Shown: in pieces, positions 8,229 through 17,569 of the stretch
Position numbering within the stretch: the first letter of the stretch is position 1
Layout of the letters: the number at the start of each line of letters is the position of its first letter
Origin: CAVQBJ01 sp963710725
GTDB taxonomy: Bacteria > Actinomycetota > Thermoleophilia > Solirubrobacterales > Solirubrobacteraceae
NCBI GenBank assembly: GCA_963710725.1
Contig: CAVQBJ010000008.1
Location: 1,364,001 to 1,428,000 of the forward strand
DNA: 64,000 nucleotides
Direction of reading: 5' to 3'
Notes under the pieces: model-generated
The model's input: the letters and a program-made list of their open reading frames with translations, nothing else
The model's database searches: none
Told to the model about the DNA's origin: nothing
Position numbers and translations under genes: made by a program

Positions 8229-10877
8229 ATGAGCACGACCGCACCCACGCCCCCCGGACCCGAGTCCGGCCCGTCCACCCCACCCGCGGGCTACCGCCCG
8301 AACCCCGGCGCCTACGACGAGATGCTCGATCCGTCGGGCGTGCCGCGCCCGCACTGGGAGCCGCTCGCCGGCGCGCTGCGCGACCTCGGGGTGGAGGAGC
8401 TGCAGCGCCGCCGCGCGCAGGTCGATCGCCTGCTCGACCAGGACGGCGTCGTCTACAACGCCTACGGCGAGGCCCCGCCGACCGGCCCCGAGCCGCCACG
8501 CGCGCCGCAACGCTGGCCGCTCGATCTCGTGCCGACGGTCATCTCGAGCGGCGACTGGGAGGAGATCGAGAGCGGCGTCATCGAGCGCGCCGAGCTGCTC
8601 AGCCTCGTGCTGGAGGACCTCTACGGCGAGCGCACGCTCCTGCGCCGCCGCCTGCTCCCGCCCGAGGTCGTGTTCAGCCACGGCGGCTTCCTGCGCGAGT
8701 GCGACGGGATCCGCCTGCCGAGCCTGCAGCAGCTGTTCGCCTACGCCGCCGACATCGGCCGCGACGCGCAGGGCCAGTGCTTCGTGCTCTCCGACCGCGC
8801 GCAGGCCCCGTCGGGGTTCGGCTACGCGCTGGAGAACCGCGACGTCATCTCGCGCGTGTTCCCGAGCCTGTACCGCGATTCGCAGGTGCACCGCCTCGCC
8901 CCGTTCCTGCGCGCGCTGCGCGTCGCCCTGCAGGACGCGGCGCCGCCCGGCGTCGAGGACCCGCGCATCGTCGTGCTCACGCCGGGGCCGTGGAACGAGA
9001 CCGCGTTCGAGCACGCGTTCCTCGCGTCGAGCCTCGGGTACCCGCTCGTCGAGGGATCCGACCTCACCGTCCGCAGCGGCGCGGTGCGGATGCGCTCGCT
9101 CGGCGAGCTCGAGCCGGTGCACGTCATCCTGCGCCGCGTCGACGCCGGCTACTGCGACCCGCTCGAGCTCAAGCCCGACTCCCAGCTCGGCACGCCGGGC
9201 CTCGTCGAGGCGGTCCGCAACGGGGCGGTGTCGGTCGTCAACACGCTCGGCAGCGACGTGCTCGAGAACCCGGCGCTGCCGGCCTTCCTGCCGCGCCTGT
9301 CCGAGCACCTGCTCGGGCGCCCGCTGCGCTTGGCGAGCGTGCCCACGTGGTGGTGCGGCGAGGAGCACGCCTTGCGCCACGTGCTCGCGCACCTCGACGA
9401 GCTCGTGCTGCGCTCGCTGCGCAGCGACGACGTCGTGTTCGGGGCCGAGTGCAGCGCCGCCGAGCTCGACGACCTGCGCCGGCGCATCGAGGCGCGGCCG
9501 CTGCACTGGGTCGGCCAGGAGTCCCTCGCGCTCGCGCGCACGCCGATCCTCAGCCCGGACGGCCTGCGGCCGCGGCGCAGCGTCCTGCGCGCGTTCGCCG
9601 TCGCGCGCAAGGACAGCTACGTGGTCATGCCCGGCGGGCTCACCCGCGTCGCACCCGAGGACGGCGACGGCCGGATCTCCAACCAGGCCGGCGCCATCAG
9701 CAAGGACACGTGGGTACTCGCCTCCGAGCCCGAGCGCCTCACCGGCTTCTGGCTGCACGCCGGCGCCCCGGTGCAGTCCGTCGATCCGATGGCCTCGATC
9801 CCGGCACGGGCCGCGGAGAACCTCTGGTGGCTCGGGCGCTACGCCGAGCGCGTCGAGGCGGTCACCCGCCTGCTGCGCGCGGTCAACGATCGGCGCAACG
9901 ACTTCCAGGGCTCGGACAACCCGGCCGGCGTCGCCGCCCTGCGCGCCCTGCTCGTCGCGCTCACGCGGATCACCGCGACCGAGGACGGCTTCATCGGCGC
10001 CGACGCGTCGACCGAGGCGCGGCTGCTCTCCCCCGGTCCCGAGCTGCGCCGCCTCGTCATCGACGAGCAGCGCCCCGGCACCGTCGCCCAGGCGCTGCGC
10101 GGCCTGCTCGACGCCGCGCAATCGGTGCGCGACCAGCTCTCGGGCGATACGTGGCTGGTCGTCGGCGCGCTCGACACCGAGATCCGCGACCTGCGCGGGC
10201 CGGCCGGCGAGTCCCAGGCGGTCATGCAGGCGGCGCTGCAGCGGGTCATGCAGGGCCTGCTCGCTCTGCACGGACTCACCGGGGAGTCGATGGTCCGCGA
10301 CGTCGGCTGGTGCTTCCTCGACGGCGGGCGGCGCATCGAGCGCTCGGTGCAGCTGCTGTCGCTGCTGCGCGCCACGGTGACCGAGACCCGCGACACGGCA
10401 ACCGACAGCCTCCTGCTCGAGTCGGTGCTGCTGAGCGCCGAGAGCATCATCACCTACCGCCGGCGCTACCGCTCCCAGGGCCAGTTGCCGACGCTGCTCG
10501 ACCTGCTGCTGCTCGACGCCGACAACCCGCGCTCGCTCGCCTTCCAGCTCGATCGCCTGACCGAGGACTTCGCCGCGATGCCCGTGCCCGGCGACGGCCG
10601 CCTGCGCGAGGAGCAGCGCCTGCTGCTCGAGGCGTCGACGACGCTCCGCCTCGCCGACACCGAGCGGCTGGTGCGCGAGGACGCCCTCGGCGGGCGCCCG
10701 GCGCTCTACGAGTTCCTCGGCGAGCTGCTCGACCGCCTGCTGCGCGCCGCGAACGCGGTCGAGGCGGTGCACTTCGTCCACCTGCTCCCGCGCGCCGCGC
10801 TCGTCGGGCCGGCCGACTCCGGGCTGCCGGGGATCCCCCCAGAGGATGAACAAAAGAGCCCGGAGGCCGCGCCATGA
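8229..10877 (+). CDS. Circularly permuted ATP-grasp plus alpha-E fusion
   Basis: An 882-residue fusion. The N-terminal half (about residues 70-480) is a circularly permuted ATP-grasp domain: LPPEVVFSHGGFLREC, LSDRAQAPSGFGYALENR and KDSYVVMPGGLTRVA are recognisable. The C-terminal part (from about residue 520, ARAAENLWWLGRYAERVE) is a helical alpha-E (DUF403) domain. Often these are separate neighbouring genes; here they are fused. Known genomic context ties this set to transglutaminase-like proteins, and a peptide-ligase or amidoligase role has been proposed for the family. The product is unknown. The stop overlaps the ATG of the next gene (ATGA), implying translational coupling. This gene is intact although both transglutaminase partners are frameshifted. 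Confidence 0.88.
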   Translation: MSTTAPTPPGPESGPSTPPAGYRPNPGAYDEMLDPSGVPRPHWEPLAGALRDLGVEELQRRRAQVDRLLDQDGVVYNAYGEAPPTGPEPPRAPQRWPLDLVPTVISSGDWEEIESGVIERAELLSLVLEDLYGERTLLRRRLLPPEVVFSHGGFLRECDGIRLPSLQQLFAYAADIGRDAQGQCFVLSDRAQAPSGFGYALENRDVISRVFPSLYRDSQVHRLAPFLRALRVALQDAAPPGVEDPRIVVLTPGPWNETAFEHAFLASSLGYPLVEGSDLTVRSGAVRMRSLGELEPVHVILRRVDAGYCDPLELKPDSQLGTPGLVEAVRNGAVSVVNTLGSDVLENPALPAFLPRLSEHLLGRPLRLASVPTWWCGEEHALRHVLAHLDELVLRSLRSDDVVFGAECSAAELDDLRRRIEARPLHWVGQESLALARTPILSPDGLRPRRSVLRAFAVARKDSYVVMPGGLTRVAPEDGDGRISNQAGAISKDTWVLASEPERLTGFWLHAGAPVQSVDPMASIPARAAENLWWLGRYAERVEAVTRLLRAVNDRRNDFQGSDNPAGVAALRALLVALTRITATEDGFIGADASTEARLLSPGPELRRLVIDEQRPGTVAQALRGLLDAAQSVRDQLSGDTWLVVGALDTEIRDLRGPAGESQAVMQAALQRVMQGLLALHGLTGESMVRDVGWCFLDGGRRIERSVQLLSLLRATVTETRDTATDSLLLESVLLSAESIITYRRRYRSQGQLPTLLDLLLLDADNPRSLAFQLDRLTEDFAAMPVPGDGRLREEQRLLLEASTTLRLADTERLVREDALGGRPALYEFLGELLDRLLRAANAVEAVHFVHLLPRAALVGPADSGLPGIPPEDEQKSPEAAP

Positions 10878-11765
10878 CGATCACCTACCGCGTCACGCAC
10901 CGCACCGAGTATCGCTACGAGTCCGACGTCGTCCCGAGCTACAGCCAGCTGCACCTCGTGCCGCGCGAGCTGCCTGGGCAGCACCTGCGTTCCTCGCACG
11001 TGACGCATGGATCCGCAGCCCGAGTACTTCCGCGAGCGACTGGACTACTTCGGCAACCGCGTCGCCTACGCGGCGATCCAGGAGCCGCATCGCCGGCTGA
11101 CCGTGAGCGCCGACAGCGTCGTGGAGATCGCCGCTCGCCCGAGCGGGCTGTCGCTGCTCGGCGAGCGCCCGTGGGAGCTCGTGCGCGACGAGGCCCACAG
11201 CTCACCGACCGGCGATCGCCTCGAGGCGGCGCAGTTCGCGCTCGACTCCCCGCTCGTGCAGGGCTCGACCATGTTCGCCGACTACGCGCTGCAGTCGTTC
11301 ACCGCCGAACGGCCGCTGCTCGACGCGGTCACCGAGCTGGCCTCGCGCATCCATGCCGACTTCACGTACAAGCCGGGCGCGACGACGGTGAACACCCCGG
11401 TGGCCGAAGTCTTCGTCAAGCGCAAGGGCGTCTGCCAGGACTTCGCCCACCTCGGCATCGCCTGCCTGCGCGCGCTCGGCCTGCCGGCCCGCTACGTGAG
11501 CGGCTACCTGGAGACCGACCCCCCACCCGGCCGGCCCAAACTCAAGGGCGCCGACGTCTCGCACGCCTGGCTGTCGGTGCTGCTCGGCGAGTCCGACTGG
11601 CTGGAGATCGACCCGACGAACGACCAGCTCGTCAACGAGCGCTACATCGTGACCGCCTACGGACGCGACTACTCCGACGTGCCCCCGCTGAAGGGCGTGA
11701 TCCACACGCAGGGGAAGACCAGGCGCCTGAAGGTGACCGTCGACGTCGTGGCCCTCGACGCCTGA
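10874..11765 (+). pseudogene. Second transglutaminase-like protein, one frameshift
   Basis: The N-terminus (MTITYRVTHRTEYRYESDVV) is a bacterial transglutaminase N-terminal domain. The reading breaks at about 11006, where one extra base separates HVT from MDPQPEYFRERLDYFGNRVAY in the next frame. The downstream frame holds the core: KGVCQDFAHLGIACLRALG with the nucleophile Cys, SHAWLSVLL with the His, and LEIDPTNDQLV with the Asp. Restored length is about 296 residues, typical for the small family member. It overlaps the ATP-grasp gene by four bases. A separate start at ATG 11007 is unlikely because it would remove half of the N-terminal domain. A single-base sequence error is the simplest explanation. 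Confidence 0.85.
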
Positions 11766-11814
11766 GCGGCCGCAACTGCACAAGCCGCGCCCCGGCGTTC
11801 GCTATACCCCTGTG

Positions 11815-12825
11815 ATGCGTTCGTTCGCCTGCAACAACTGTGGCCAGCTCGTGTTCTTCGAGAACAGCCTGTGCCTGCGCTGCTCGACCCCGCTCGCGTT
11901 CGTGCCGTCACGGTTGGACGTGGTCGCGCTCAGCGGGGATGCAACTGCGGGCCTGCGACGCTGTGCGAACGACAGGATCGCCGAGTGCAACTGGGCGGTC
12001 GAGGAGGACGAGAGCGGGCCGCTGTGCCGCTCGTGCATCCTCACGCGCACGCGCCCGGCCGACGATGACGTCGCGGGGCTGGCCGCGTTCGCCAAGGCGG
12101 AGACGGCCAAGCGCCGGCTGCTGTTCGAGCTCTACGACCTCGGCCTGCCGGTCGAGGAGGACCGGCTGCGCTTCGACCTGCTCTCCGGCCGCGCCGGCCC
12201 GGTCGTCACCGGACACGACGACGGGCTCATCACGATCGACCTCGCCGAGACCGACGACGCGCGGCGCGAGCAGCGGCGCGCCGAGCTCGGCGAGCCCTAC
12301 CGCACGACGCTCGGCCACTTCCGTCACGAGATCGGGCACTACTACGAGCCGATCCTCGTCGACTCCACCGGGGAGCGCGAGGCGGCGCGCGCGCTGTTCG
12401 GCGACGAGCGCGCCGACTACGACGCCGCGCTCGAGCAGCATTACGCGCAGGGACCACCGCCGGACTGGTCGACGCGCCATGTGAGCGCGTACGCGGCGAT
12501 GCACCCATGGGAGGACTGGGCCGAGACCTTCGCCCACTACCTGCACATCCGCGACACGCTGCAGACGGCCGGCGCGTTCGGACTGCGGGTCACCGGGCCG
12601 GGCGAGAGGTCCGACCCGGCGCTCATGGCGGCACCGCCCATCGATGCCGGCTCGCGCCCGTTCGCGGCCGTAATCGATGAATGGCTCCCCCTCACCTACG
12701 CGCTCAACGCGGTGAACCGCAGCATGGGTCGGGGTGACCTTTATCCATTCACCCTCCCGCAGACGGTCATCGACAAGCTCACGTTCGTGCACGACCGCGT
12801 GCTCAGCACCGTCGCCGTGCCTTAA
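11815..12825 (+). CDS. Zinc-ribbon putative metallopeptidase (Peptidase_Mx-like)
   Basis: A 336-residue protein. The N-terminus is a zinc ribbon (CNNCGQ, then CLRC about 12 residues on, and further Cys pairs to CRSC). The catalytic-looking motif is FRHEIGHYY, an HExxH zinc site, with a likely third ligand in PWEDWAETFAHYLH. This matches the putative zinc-binding metallopeptidase family often found beside the transglutaminase/ATP-grasp/alpha-E set. It lies 49 bases after the second transglutaminase and reads in the same direction, so it probably belongs to the operon. ATG 11815 is preferred over GTG 11812. No substrate is known. A strong hairpin follows. Confidence 0.85.
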   Translation: MRSFACNNCGQLVFFENSLCLRCSTPLAFVPSRLDVVALSGDATAGLRRCANDRIAECNWAVEEDESGPLCRSCILTRTRPADDDVAGLAAFAKAETAKRRLLFELYDLGLPVEEDRLRFDLLSGRAGPVVTGHDDGLITIDLAETDDARREQRRAELGEPYRTTLGHFRHEIGHYYEPILVDSTGEREAARALFGDERADYDAALEQHYAQGPPPDWSTRHVSAYAAMHPWEDWAETFAHYLHIRDTLQTAGAFGLRVTGPGERSDPALMAAPPIDAGSRPFAAVIDEWLPLTYALNAVNRSMGRGDLYPFTLPQTVIDKLTFVHDRVLSTVAVP

Positions 12826-12827
12826 GG

Positions 12828-12868
12828 CACACAGCGGCCGCGGCATCCTGCCGCGGCCGCTGTGCTTG
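12828..12868. terminator. Strong hairpin after metallopeptidase gene
   Basis: A 16-bp GC-rich inverted repeat (CACAGCGGCCGCGGCA and its complement) with a three-base loop, a few bases after the stop. It lies between convergent genes. Confidence 0.7.
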
Positions 12869-12931
12869 CCACCGTGTCGAGGGGACTATGCGCGCATTCC
12901 TGGAGGGAACGGTCGCGCGCATTGCGGTGAC

Positions 12932-12959
12932 ATTTGGGGCCCTATCCCCTGCCCCAAAT
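12932..12959. terminator. Hairpin at the end of the Abhydrolase_10-like gene
   Basis: ATTTGGGGC at 12932-12940 pairs with GCCCCAAAT at 12951-12959. It abuts the stop codon of the minus-strand hydrolase gene and likely terminates it. Confidence 0.5.
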
Positions 12960-14773
12960 CATGGAATCGTCACAGGCGGGGTCTGGAGCGAGCCTATGCC
13001 GGCGTTCGCGTTGGCGATGGCCGCCGCCGCGTCCGCCGGGGTGAGGAAACCGGCGGCCACGTCGGCGTCCGCTGCGGCGGTGTACTTCGAGGCATACACC
13101 GCCGTCGTCGGGTACAGCGCGCTCAGCGCGGAGTTCCCGAGGTCGGTGAAGTACCCGGACAGCAGGCACAGGCCCAACGTCCGCAGCGACGAGTTGGTGA
13201 TGCCGCCCGACTCGAACGCCGACAGCGCGCTCTCGAGCTCGGTCAGCAGCGAGATCGGGTTCGTGGTCGACGAGGTCCCCAGCGGGAAGTTGATGACCCC
13301 GTAGTCCTCGGTCGGCACGTTCGCCTCGGGCAGGCGCAGCCCGCCCTCGCCGATGCCGTACTGGTCGGTGTTCGGCAGGTCGTACAGGCCGAACAGCAGC
13401 GACGTCGTGGATATCGACGGGCTGTGCGGAGCCGGCACCCCGTTGACGATCCAGTTGTCGAGGTCGTTCAGCGCGGCGTCCTCGGCCTCGAACAACGGCA
13501 TGTTGTTGACCTGGTTGATGCCGTCGAGCGGTGTGCCGGTGCCCGAGATCGGTGTGCCGGACGTGCAGGCCGGGACCGGCGTCGTCGGTTCCTCGCGGGC
13601 GATCGTCTCGATCTCGTACGTCGCCTCATGAGCGTCGATATGTGCGGCGCCCGTGAGCTCCCACGTGCGCAGGTCGTTGTTGTCGGGCTGGCGCGCCGCG
13701 CCGGCGTCGAGCTCGAAGACGTCACCCTGCGTGTTGAGCTGGATGAACGGCACCGAGTTGTTCGTCCGGATCAGCGCCGGGAACGGAGACAGCGACACGA
13801 GCCCGTTGCCGAGCGGCGCCGCCACGACGGCGCGGCCGACGGCCAGGAAGCCGTTGAAGGCGTGCTGGACCGGCTGGATCGCGTTCACGTACGTGTCCAG
13901 GCGGATCGCCGACTGCGAGTCGCCGGCGCCGATCAGCGTCTTCGGGACGTCGCCGCCCAGGAGGGTGCCGTAGTCGGCGCGAATGACCTTCGCCGCCTGG
14001 GTGAAGATGTCATAGGACTGCTCGTCGCTGCTGTCGCCGAGCGAGCCGTAGCGGACCGGGTCCCACGCCTTCAGGTCGGCCATGCCGGAGGTCTGTGCAG
14101 TCACGCCCACGTACGCGTAGCCCTCGGAGATGGCCTCGTTGTAGAGCTCCGACCACACCGGATCCTGGTCGCCGCCGGTCGTGTCGTTGAGCCACTCGAA
14201 GATGACGGTGCCGTTGAACTTGGACGCGTCGGTCGGGTAGCGCACGATGATGCGCGTCGTGTAGGGGGTGGTGCCCTCAGAGAAGACGCCCCAGTTGCCG
14301 TTCGAGCCCCAGCTGCCGCTCTGACCGTAGTCGGTGGCGTTGCCGGACATGAGGAACTCGCGCTCGGCGTAGCCGACCTGGCTGAGGTTGATGTACGGGG
14401 CGCCCGCGACGGTCGGCGTCTGGGGCACGGCGTCGTAGGGATAGCCGTGCGTGCCGGCGCCCGAGGGGATCTCGGTGAGGCTCGGCAGGCCGCCGCTGGC
14501 CGGGATCGTCGCCACGGTCCCAGTCGATGTGGTCGTCGTGGTGGTTGACGTCGTCGGCGTCGTCGTCGTGGCCGTCGAGGTCACGGTCGTCGTCGTCGTG
14601 GACGACGACTGCGTGCTCGACGTCGTGGTCGTCGTCGTGGTGCAGTGGAAGAAGAAAAAGCAGAACGACGGTTGTGCGGATGCACTCGCGCTTCCGAACG
14701 ACAATGATGCGGCGAGCACGGCTGTGCTCGCGAGTGCCGCAGTAGCGGCAAACCTTCGAAGACGACGCTTCAT
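12959..14773 (-). CDS. Exported alpha/beta hydrolase domain protein with Thr-rich stalk
   Basis: A 604-residue protein. A signal peptide (MKRRLRRFAATAALAST, cleaved near SASAQ) precedes a short Cys-containing segment, then a long Thr/Ser stalk, then an alpha/beta hydrolase domain of the large secreted type. Recognisable segments are RIIVRYPTDASKFNGTVI, VEWLND-like FEWLNDTTGG, AWDPVRYGSLGD, and the nucleophile region IGAGDSQSAIRL. The stalk suggests surface attachment or spacing. ATG 14773 has GGAGGAG just upstream. It is divergent from the TetR gene, whose intergenic DNA holds a palindrome shared in part with the other flank. Substrate unknown; esterase-like activity is inferred from the fold. 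Confidence 0.85.
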   Translation of the reverse strand: MKRRLRRFAATAALASTAVLAASLSFGSASASAQPSFCFFFFHCTTTTTTTSSTQSSSTTTTTVTSTATTTTPTTSTTTTTTSTGTVATIPASGGLPSLTEIPSGAGTHGYPYDAVPQTPTVAGAPYINLSQVGYAEREFLMSGNATDYGQSGSWGSNGNWGVFSEGTTPYTTRIIVRYPTDASKFNGTVIFEWLNDTTGGDQDPVWSELYNEAISEGYAYVGVTAQTSGMADLKAWDPVRYGSLGDSSDEQSYDIFTQAAKVIRADYGTLLGGDVPKTLIGAGDSQSAIRLDTYVNAIQPVQHAFNGFLAVGRAVVAAPLGNGLVSLSPFPALIRTNNSVPFIQLNTQGDVFELDAGAARQPDNNDLRTWELTGAAHIDAHEATYEIETIAREEPTTPVPACTSGTPISGTGTPLDGINQVNNMPLFEAEDAALNDLDNWIVNGVPAPHSPSISTTSLLFGLYDLPNTDQYGIGEGGLRLPEANVPTEDYGVINFPLGTSSTTNPISLLTELESALSAFESGGITNSSLRTLGLCLLSGYFTDLGNSALSALYPTTAVYASKYTAAADADVAAGFLTPADAAAAIANANAGIGSLQTPPVTIP

Positions 14774-14890
14774 CTCTCCTCCACAGGCCGAAGAACCGGA
14801 TCGCAGACGTACCGAGCGCTCGCTCGACGCGAGCGTCGAGCTCGAACGAATGACCCTTATGCTGCTGCCCCACTCGGTGTCCGCCAGTGC

Positions 14891-14911
14891 TACAGAAACC
14901 CAATCTGTAAC
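14891..14911. promoter_or_regulatory. Candidate TetR operator, copy 1
   Basis: TACAGA at 14891-14896 and TCTGTA at 14904-14909 form an inverted repeat. The 12-base string CCAATCTGTAAC at 14900-14911 recurs exactly at 15795-15806 on the other side of the TetR gene. The binding role is inferred. Confidence 0.45.
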
Positions 14912-15069
14912 ACTGCATGACCTCTTTATCGGGGCGCAGTCTAGCAGTGCAATTCCGGTTTGTATAGACAGCAATGTTTCCCCTTGACACCCTGAATGAC
15001 GAGGTTTGGCGAGCGTCCCGACGGGCCGCGCCGGGCACGCCGATCTGGGCGTAGACGGAGCGTGCGAGA

Positions 15070-15783
15070 ATGGCCGGCGTGAGCCATTCGCCGACCCAGA
15101 CCCCGCGTCGCTACCGGGGCATCACCGCAGCCGAACGTCGCGCGCTGCGCCGCGAGCGGATGCTGGAGGCCGGACTCGAGCTGTTCGGGACCGATGGGTA
15201 TGCGAACACCTCGATCCGCGGGGTGAGCGCCGCGGCATCGCTGAACTCCCGCTACTTCTACGAGTCGTTCACGAGCCGGGAGGATCTGCTCTACCACGTC
15301 TATCTGCGGATCCTCACCGAGATCGGTACAGAGGCCGGCGCGGCAGTGGCCGCCGCGACGACGATCGAGGGTAAGGCGCGAGAGGGCCTGCGCGCCGGTT
15401 GGACGATCCTCACCGAGGACCCGCGCAAGGCGCGGATCGTGGGGCTCGAGGTCGTGGGCGTCAGCCCTCGCCTCGAGCAGCTGCGCCGCGACATGCGGCA
15501 CGCGCTGGCGGATCTGACCCTCAAGCAGGCGATGGTGTTCGCGGACAAGGGGGTTCGGTTCCGCCTTGATCCGGTGCTCACGGCGCGCTCGCTCATGGGC
15601 GGCGTCGTCGAGGTCCTCGTCGATTGGATCCACGGCGAGGTGAGCGCGACGGTCGACGAGCTGGTCGAGCACTTCACGCGGCTGTTCACGGCGGCCGCGT
15701 TTGCGGCCATCGAGCCCCCGGGGGCGGCGGCAGCAGCGGGGCGGCCGGCGGCGTCGGCGCCCAAGCGCAAACGCAAGCGCTGA
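15070..15783 (+). CDS. TetR family transcriptional regulator
   Basis: A 237-residue regulator. Residues about 25-72 form a TetR helix-turn-helix (ERMLEAGLELFGTDGYANTS, then a recognition helix ending NSRYFYESF with the family's YYYF-like ending). The rest is a ligand-binding domain, and the C-terminus is an Ala/Lys/Arg tail (APKRKRKR) that may add DNA contacts. It lies between two exported hydrolases, divergent from one and co-directional with the other. A 12-base motif occurs on both sides, so it may control both. The ligand is unknown. ATG 15070 is used; GTG 15079 is an alternative. Confidence 0.9.
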   Translation: MAGVSHSPTQTPRRYRGITAAERRALRRERMLEAGLELFGTDGYANTSIRGVSAAASLNSRYFYESFTSREDLLYHVYLRILTEIGTEAGAAVAAATTIEGKAREGLRAGWTILTEDPRKARIVGLEVVGVSPRLEQLRRDMRHALADLTLKQAMVFADKGVRFRLDPVLTARSLMGGVVEVLVDWIHGEVSATVDELVEHFTRLFTAAAFAAIEPPGAAAAAGRPAASAPKRKRKR

Positions 15784-15794
15784 GTGGCGCCGGG

Positions 15795-15806
15795 CCAATC
15801 TGTAAC
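15795..15806. promoter_or_regulatory. Candidate TetR operator, copy 2
   Basis: CCAATCTGTAAC, identical to 14900-14911. It lies between the TetR stop and the CocE-like hydrolase start, about 100 bases upstream of that start. The second inverted half is not obvious here. Confidence 0.4.
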
Positions 15807-15902
15807 GGTCACCTACCAGTCGTACACGCTCGCCCCGGCGCTGTGGTAGCTTGCGCCCCGTCCGACCGCCGACGTGCCAGGTCGGCGGCAGAGAGGGAGG
15901 AG

Positions 15903-17474
15903 ATGGGGATGATGATGCTGCGGTCTTCGCTGCGAGGGCGCACGACGCCCACGGCGATGCTCGCGTTCGTCGCGGCCCTCGCGCTCTGCCTTCTCGCCGG
16001 CCCGCCCGCGGCCCGCGCCGCCTCGCTCGTGCCTGCCCAGCCGAACGTGGAGGTGACCTCCTTCGACGGCACGCAGATCGACGCGAACTTCTTCCCCGCG
16101 ACCGGACTGACCGAGGGCCAGCGCGCCCCGACCGTGCTCGAGGCCTCGGGCTGGGGACTGCCGGCCTACCCGGACTGGCTGCCGACGATCAACTCGATCG
16201 CCCTCGGCTCCATCTCGCTCAACACCGACCTGCTCGGACCGGCCGAGCTCAATGCCGCCGGCTACAACGTGATCACGTGGGACAACCGCGGCTGGTACGG
16301 CTCGGGCGGGCAGGTCAATGTCGACGATCCGGCCGTCGAGGGCCGTGACGTGAGCGCGCTCATCGACTGGTTGGCCACCCTGCCGGCGGCGGAGCTGAAG
16401 GGTCCGAACGACCCGGTGGTGGGCATGACCGGCGCCAGCTACGGCGGCGGCATCCAGCTGTCGGCGGCCGAGATCGACCACCGGATCGACGCGATCGAGC
16501 CGAACATGTCCTGGTATTCGCTCGTCGACAGCCTGCTCCCCAACGGTGCGATCAAGGCCGGCTGGGGGAACCTCCTGTGCCTCTCGGGCGAGCTCGTCGG
16601 CGCGCGCTACTCGCCCGAGCTCAAGGAGCTGTGCGCCTCCGCGCAGAGCGGCAACGTGACCTCGGATGAGATCGCCTACGGCGAGCAGGTGAGCCCCGCC
16701 CCGCTCATGGGCCAGATCACCACGCCGACGCTGTTGCTCGGCGGCACCGTCGACACCTTGTTCCCGCTCAACGGCGACATCGACACCTACGACGCGCTGC
16801 GCGCGGCCGGCACGCCGGTGAAGATGATGTGGTACTGCGGCGGGCACGGCGTCTGCAACCAGAGCGCGGGTCCGACCGATCATGTGGCCGACGTCGAGCT
16901 CGAGTTCCTCAACAAGTACCTCAAGGGCGAGAACCTGTCGATCGGCCCCGGGTTCGAATACCTCGACCAGACCGGCACGTGGCGGTCGGCGCCGTCCTAC
17001 CCCGTGGCGGCGAGCGGTCAGCTGAGCGCGAGCGGCTCCGGCACGCTCACCATCAGTCCGTTCAGCAGCTCGGGCCTGCTCGGCATCGAGGCCACGAAGG
17101 CGTCCAACGCGGTCAACATCACCGTCCCGGCGCCGGCCACGAGCGTCGAGACGCTCGGGGATCCGATCCTGTCGCTCACCTACCGCGGAATCGCCAGCCA
17201 GTCGACCGTCCCGATCTACGCCCAGCTGGTCGACACCTCGACGGGCAAGGTGCTCGACAACCAGGCCACGCCGGTGCTGCTGGCCCTCGACGGAAGCACG
17301 CACAGCCTCACGGTGCCGCTCAACCTCGTCACCTGGAACGCGACGCCGTCGAGCACCCTGAGCCTGCAGCTGACCGACTCCTCGGACCTGTTCTTCAAGC
17401 AGCAGGCGTACGGCATCGTCAGCCTCAAGGCCACGGTGACCGTGCCGACGTCGCCGCCGGGCCCGCCGAGCTGA
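15903..17474 (+). CDS. Exported CocE/NonD-type serine hydrolase
   Basis: A 523-residue protein with a signal peptide (hydrophobic stretch AMLAFVAALALCLLAG, cleavage near ARAAS). The alpha/beta hydrolase domain resembles the X-Pro dipeptidyl-peptidase S15/CocE group. The oxyanion strand is NVITWDNRGWYGSGG, the nucleophile elbow MTGASYGGGIQ, the acid GGTVDTLFP, and the His lies in CGGHGVC. The C-terminal beta-rich part matches a galactose-binding-like domain. ATG 15903 is preceded by GGGAGGAG. It probably cleaves an ester or peptide outside the cell; the substrate is unknown. The preceding TetR gene and the shared motif suggest repression by it. Confidence 0.85.
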   Translation: MGMMMLRSSLRGRTTPTAMLAFVAALALCLLAGPPAARAASLVPAQPNVEVTSFDGTQIDANFFPATGLTEGQRAPTVLEASGWGLPAYPDWLPTINSIALGSISLNTDLLGPAELNAAGYNVITWDNRGWYGSGGQVNVDDPAVEGRDVSALIDWLATLPAAELKGPNDPVVGMTGASYGGGIQLSAAEIDHRIDAIEPNMSWYSLVDSLLPNGAIKAGWGNLLCLSGELVGARYSPELKELCASAQSGNVTSDEIAYGEQVSPAPLMGQITTPTLLLGGTVDTLFPLNGDIDTYDALRAAGTPVKMMWYCGGHGVCNQSAGPTDHVADVELEFLNKYLKGENLSIGPGFEYLDQTGTWRSAPSYPVAASGQLSASGSGTLTISPFSSSGLLGIEATKASNAVNITVPAPATSVETLGDPILSLTYRGIASQSTVPIYAQLVDTSTGKVLDNQATPVLLALDGSTHSLTVPLNLVTWNATPSSTLSLQLTDSSDLFFKQQAYGIVSLKATVTVPTSPPGPPS

Positions 17475-17569
17475 CGCCGCGGGGCGCCGGCGCGGCGGAT
17501 CGGCTCTGCTTGACTTCGGGGGACGACCGCGGCGGTCCCGTCGGCCGCGCCCAGCCCAGGAGAATCGCC

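Noticed and set aside
7809..10853. Minus-strand 1014-codon frame opposite the ATP-grasp gene
   Set aside because: It is a GC-driven shadow; the plus-strand gene has clear family motifs and this frame has none.
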